Both the position numbers and the translations under genes were made by a program. From Dinochytrium kinnereticum (lineage: Eukaryota; Chytridiomycota; Chytridiomycetes; Chytridiales; Chytridiaceae), in the NCBI GenBank assembly GCA_027604005.1, contig JADGJT010000377.1, positions 1 through 21,246 on the forward strand: a DNA stretch of 21,246 bases, given 5' to 3'. Shown piece by piece: positions 20,689 through 21,246 of the stretch. How positions within the stretch are numbered: the first letter of the stretch is position 1; every line of letters starts with the position of its first letter. The notes under the pieces were generated by a model. That model was not told the origin of the DNA. It ran no database searches and saw nothing but the letters and a program-made list of their open reading frames with translations.

Positions 20689-20718
20689 TGGTTTCCCACT
20701 GGCGGTGGAAACCAGTGG
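20689..20718. repeat. nested inverted repeats upstream of the arrestin-like gene
   Basis: TGGTTTCC (20689-20696) pairs with GGAAACCA (20707-20714), and CCACTGG (20696-20702) pairs with CCAGTGG (20712-20718). The two inverted repeats overlap, so only one hairpin can form at a time. They lie 50 to 80 bases upstream of the longer ATG, so they are in the promoter or leader of the minus-strand gene. A role as a transcription factor site is possible but unproven. Confidence 0.5.
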
Positions 20719-20829
20719 CAGAGCGCAAGGGAGATTCAAACTCAGCCAGGCATGGCGGGTGGCAATGCATTTGGTAGCTACTGCGTTGCGCCATGCAGCG
20801 GTGGAATGGTGCAGCAACAGAGCACGCTG

Positions 20830-20834
20830 ATTGG
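20830..20834 (-). promoter_or_regulatory. CCAAT box
   Basis: ATTGG on the plus strand is CCAAT on the minus strand, with flanks CCAGCCAATCAGCG that fit the consensus bound by the Hap2/3/5 complex well. It is 191 bases upstream of the ATG at 20639, a normal distance for a fungal promoter. Confidence 0.5.
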
Positions 20835-20873
20835 CTGGAGCAATACCCGAGGCTGCAGCGGAACACCACTTTC

Positions 20874-21080
20874 CACTTTCAACCTCCATCCCCTTCCCTT
20901 CCCTTTCCTTCCATCCCTGCCCTCAACCTACCCTCCTGTCCTCCCCTCCACATCCCCTCCCCTTCAACCACCTCCCGCCTCTCCCTGCACCTCCTCCCGC
21001 CCCTCACCCCTCACCCCTCACCCCAAATCCACCCCCCCCCCAACTGGTGCTCCCTCTCCTTCTTACCCTCAGCCATCCAT
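20874..21080. repeat. long pyrimidine tract with CCCCTCA repeats
   Basis: About 200 bases of the plus strand are almost all C and T, with only scattered A and G. Within it the unit CCCCTCA repeats in tandem near 21000, followed by a run of C. Similar CT-rich tracts directly precede the start codons at 1645 (plus) and 15949 (minus strand sense), so this one may belong to the promoter or leader of a plus-strand gene lying to the right of the window. Confidence 0.5.
21000..21024 (-). promoter_or_regulatory. G-quadruplex motif
   Basis: On the minus strand there are four runs of GGGG separated by three identical TGA loops, a textbook intramolecular G-quadruplex pattern; the plus strand could form an i-motif. 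It lies about 360 bases upstream of the arrestin-like gene. The fold is predicted from pattern only. Confidence 0.55.
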
Positions 21081-21246
21081 CTTCCATGCTTCAATCACAT
21101 CCTACTGCCCAAGCAACCATGGCTCTCTTTCAACTCAACACCACGCACAGCTAAAAATGCATTCATTAGTATTATTATGTTGACCCCATGTCACGGCAGG
21201 TCACCGATAAAAATTAATTTTTCTTAATTCACTGGGTCACCGAGTC
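21081..21246. other. right end of window, no gene assigned
   Basis: An ATG in strong context (CAACCATGG, 21119) opens an 11-codon frame that stops without a clear splice donor. Further on, AAAAATTAATTTTT (21209-21222) is a perfect palindrome, and GGTCACCGA occurs twice (21199 and 21235). TGACCC near 21181 and GGGTCA near 21234 are inverted to each other around the palindrome. This could be the edge of a small element or a promoter; the window ends too soon to tell. Confidence 0.3.

Noticed and set aside
21119..21154. Start of a new plus-strand gene at ATG 21119
   Set aside because: Good start context but the frame stops after 11 codons with no convincing donor, and the window ends soon after.

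Overview
This looks like a stretch of nuclear genome from a zoosporic, probably chytrid-like, fungus. The genes are broken by short GT-AG introns of about 55 to 320 bases. The gene content is a Fus1-type SH3 membrane protein, a GAF plus class III cyclase-like protein, a secreted chitin-binding-like cysteine-rich repeat protein and a large arrestin-like protein. There is nothing bacterial about it. The organism call is inference from gene content and gene structure, not from a match.

Layout. Bases 1 to about 1490 hold no intact gene, only broken coding-like pieces, one of which resembles a decayed retrotransposon gag segment on the minus strand. Gene 1 (1645-3555, +, 2 exons) encodes a single-pass type I membrane protein with a signal peptide, a basic Ser/Arg-rich cytoplasmic region and an SH3 domain. 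Gene 2 (4354-9173, +, 10 exons, 1018 codons) encodes GAF-GAF-cyclase-like domains ending in a CaaX box. Its reading frame is best restored by a 4-base micro-exon, and the expected metal-binding and transition-state residues of the cyclase are missing, so it looks like a membrane-tethered pseudo-cyclase. Gene 3 (15949-9846, -, 19 exons, 1451 codons) encodes a secreted protein of 19 cysteine-rich repeats. All 18 introns are phase 1 and fall at the same place in each repeat. Gene 4 (20639-16664, -, 3 exons, up to 1250 codons) encodes an arrestin-like protein with a long low-complexity C-terminal part.

Genes 2 and 3 converge on an A/T-rich spacer containing an imperfect tandem duplication with a 20-base perfect palindrome. 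Genes 3 and 4 lie head to tail. The right end is the upstream region of gene 4, with a CCAAT box, nested inverted repeats, a G-quadruplex motif and a long pyrimidine tract.

The genes do not form an obvious pathway. Genes 1, 2 and 4 have the look of signalling or scaffold proteins, and gene 3 of a cell-surface or secreted wall-binding protein. The two most notable objects are the prenylated GAF pseudo-cyclase with its micro-exon, and the repeat gene in which every internal exon can be skipped without breaking the frame. All exon models were built by hand from splice signals, frame continuity and protein similarity remembered at family level. No search was run.
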